64,000 nt of DNA from Azospirillum oleiclasticum. Its GTDB lineage: Bacteria; Pseudomonadota; Alphaproteobacteria; Azospirillales; Azospirillaceae. Location: positions 186,001 through 250,000 of the forward strand of contig NZ_JABFFR010000007.1 in NCBI RefSeq assembly GCF_013423485.1, given 5' to 3'. Shown here piece by piece: positions 62,668 to 64,000 of the stretch. The notes beneath the pieces were generated by a model. That model had not been told where the DNA came from and ran no database searches. It worked only from the letters and a program-made list of their open reading frames with translations. Position numbers and translations under genes: made by a program. The first letter of the stretch is position 1, and every line of letters begins with the position of its first letter.

Positions 62668-62711
62668 CCACTACTTTTTCTCGGAAAAGTGGTTGCGTGC
62701 TTGTCACGCAA
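62668..62711. promoter_or_regulatory. Adjacent inverted repeats in the divergent NACHT/RTX gap
   Basis: ACTTTT (62673-62678) / AAAAGT (62685-62690) with outer CCACT (62668-62672) / AGTGG (62688-62692), directly followed by the perfect palindrome TTGCGTG-CTTGT-CACGCAA (62693-62711). The 248-bp gap is AT-rich for this genome and has no gene. Operator sites or promoter structures serving both divergent genes are likely; no regulator can be named. Confidence 0.45.
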
Positions 62712-62835
62712 ACCATTCTTGACCTTCAGACCGCGCATCCCTCACAACACGCAATGGAGTTGCGACCTGGCCGACCACTTGATGCGTATGTCCGTAACAA
62801 AGATGCACGCATTTGAATAAAGACGAGGGCATGGC

Positions 62836-64000
62836 ATGGCTACCATCACCGGGACCGCCGGGGACGACACGCTGACCGGCACCAGTGGCAACGACATCCT
62901 GTATGGACTTGAGGGCAACGATACGCTGACCGGCGGGGCCGGGGCGGATGAACTGTACGGCGGCGACGGCGACGACCGCCTGAACATCGACGCGGCCGAC
63001 ACCGTGGTGGACGGCGGGGCCGGGTTCGACACGGTCTACATCCGCGGCACCACGGGCGCGACGCTCGACATGGCCGCCGCGAACGTCGAGCGCGTCTATG
63101 GCGGCGCCGGCGGCGACGTGATCACGGCGGCCGGCATGGCGCAGGGCGTCACCGTCACCGGCGGCAACGGCGACGACCAGATCACCGGCAGCGATTTCGC
63201 CGATTACCTCAGCGGCGGCAACGGCAACGACACGCTGTCCGGCGGGGCGGGCAACGACACGCTGGTCGGCGGTGCCGGCACGGATGCACTCTATGGCGGC
63301 GAGGGCAACGACCGTCTGGTCGTGGATGATGTTGACACTGTGATCGATGGCGGTGCCGGCTTCGACACGGTCACCGTCCGCACGAGCGCGAGCTTTGCCA
63401 TCGCCATGGCGGCGGCGGGTGTCGAAGTGGTCAACAGCGGGTCCGGGGCGGATCTGATCGATGGAAGCGGCTTCACGACGTCCGTCACCATCTCCGGCGG
63501 TGCCGGTGACGACACGCTGATCGGCGGGTCCGGCAACGATACGCTGACCGGCGGCGCGGGTGCCGACTCCCTGTACGGGGGCGATGGCGATGATCGCCTG
63601 ATCGTGGACGGGGCCGACGTCGTCATCGATGGCGGTGCCGGGTTCGACCATGTGTATGCCCGCACCAGCTCCTACTTCGGAATCGCGATGGCTGCGTCGA
63701 ATGTCGAGGCGGTCACCGGTGGTTCCGGCAACGACTACATCGACGGCAGTGGCACGACCAATGGCGTCACCATTTCCGGCGGTGCCGGCCACGACTGGCT
63801 GTACGGTGGATCGGGGGACGACACGATCGATGGCGGCGTCGGCTTCGATGTGATCGACGGCGGTGCCGGCAATGACCGTCTCATCGTGACGGTGGGTGAC
63901 ATGGTGCAGGGCGGTGACGGCCGTGACACGGTCTATGTCCGCGGTACGGCAGGCTTCGTTCTTTCCATGGCCTGGGCCAGCGTGGAGGTCGCCTATGGTG
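62836..64000 (+). CDS. RTX-type calcium-binding repeat protein (5' part)
   Basis: Starts at the ATG at 62836 (GAGGG 7 bases before) and stays open to the window edge, at least 388 codons. From residue 4 on it is built of glycine-rich nonapeptides of the GGxGxDxUx form (GTAGDDTLTGTSGNDILYG, GGAGADELYGGDGDDRL), which bind Ca2+ and fold as beta-rolls once secreted by a type I system. Every 95-110 residues a longer module DGGAGFDTVxVR...MAxxxVE recurs (near 63013, 63348, 63627 and 63909). There is no signal peptide, as expected for type I export via the C-terminus, which is outside the window. No hlyB/D-type exporter is seen here. Adhesin, surface-layer or enzyme roles are all possible. Confidence 0.88.
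   Translation, partial: MATITGTAGDDTLTGTSGNDILYGLEGNDTLTGGAGADELYGGDGDDRLNIDAADTVVDGGAGFDTVYIRGTTGATLDMAAANVERVYGGAGGDVITAAGMAQGVTVTGGNGDDQITGSDFADYLSGGNGNDTLSGGAGNDTLVGGAGTDALYGGEGNDRLVVDDVDTVIDGGAGFDTVTVRTSASFAIAMAAAGVEVVNSGSGADLIDGSGFTTSVTISGGAGDDTLIGGSGNDTLTGGAGADSLYGGDGDDRLIVDGADVVIDGGAGFDHVYARTSSYFGIAMAASNVEAVTGGSGNDYIDGSGTTNGVTISGGAGHDWLYGGSGDDTIDGGVGFDVIDGGAGNDRLIVTVGDMVQGGDGRDTVYVRGTAGFVLSMAWASVEVAYG

Noticed and set aside
58377..64000. A mobile genetic island at the right end
   Set aside because: No integrase, transposase, tRNA target or direct repeat is visible in the window; the NACHT/RTX pair may be accessory but transfer cannot be shown from this sequence.

Overview
The window is high-GC DNA with Gram-negative alphaproteobacterial gene content. 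The gene order hemE / oriC-like gap / ppsR-maf-aroE-coaE-dnaQ, followed by mnmE-mnmG-rsmG-parA-parB, is the arrangement known around chromosome origins of Alphaproteobacteria. Together with Tim44-like and HemJ proteins, GlnD and a ModE-controlled molybdate operon it points to Rhodospirillales, most likely Azospirillum or a close relative. The genus is an inference from gene content; no database search was possible.

Layout, left arm. 1-2.6 kb: molybdate uptake operon modE-modA-modB-modC (minus strand, modC cut by the window edge) with a ModE-box-like palindrome in front. 2.7-5.1 kb: a group III truncated haemoglobin and the hslVU protease. 5.2-9.3 kb: a compact histidine operon hisB-hisH-(GNAT)-hisA-hisF-hisE-HIT. 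9.4-14.1 kb: envelope and export genes (a lipoprotein with a protease-like but apparently inactive domain, mltA, a Tim44-like protein, fxsA, secB). 14.2-19.2 kb: a small secreted Cys-containing protein, rho, and a CtpF-like P-type ATPase. 19.2-20.7 kb: hemJ and hemE.

Origin region. 20700-21065 is a gene-free gap with an AT-rich segment beside hemE and several near-consensus DnaA boxes in both orientations; I call it the chromosomal oriC. Downstream lie ppsR, maf, aroE, coaE and dnaQ joined by overlaps. Three parS sites (23037, 30374, 32338) flank or lie inside genes near parA-parB, two of them embedded in coding sequence (aroE and rsmG).

Right arm. 24.7-29 kb: quinone oxidoreductase, ogt, a DUF255 protein and a small ferredoxin pair. 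29-34.7 kb: mnmE, mnmG, rsmG, parA, parB. 34.7-39.4 kb: holA, lptE, leuS and a DUF3576 lipoprotein on the minus strand. 39.7-42.3 kb: two tandem porins, each with its own hairpin terminator. 42.3-47.5 kb: a small periplasmic protein, YggS, a TauE/SafE transporter and glnD (PII uridylyltransferase). 47.6-58.2 kb: the translation/RNA operon rimP-nusA-ylxR-infB-rbfA-truB-rpsO, then pnp, with a possible attenuator ahead of rimP and an unusual acidic tail on RbfA.

Accessory end. 58.3-64 kb: a family 4 glycosidase, a 947-residue NACHT-type STAND ATPase ending in 37 uninterrupted pentapeptide repeats, and, divergent from it, an RTX-type calcium-binding repeat protein that runs off the window. This last pair is the least ordinary part of the window. 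I saw no tRNA, rRNA, insertion sequence, prophage or CRISPR array.
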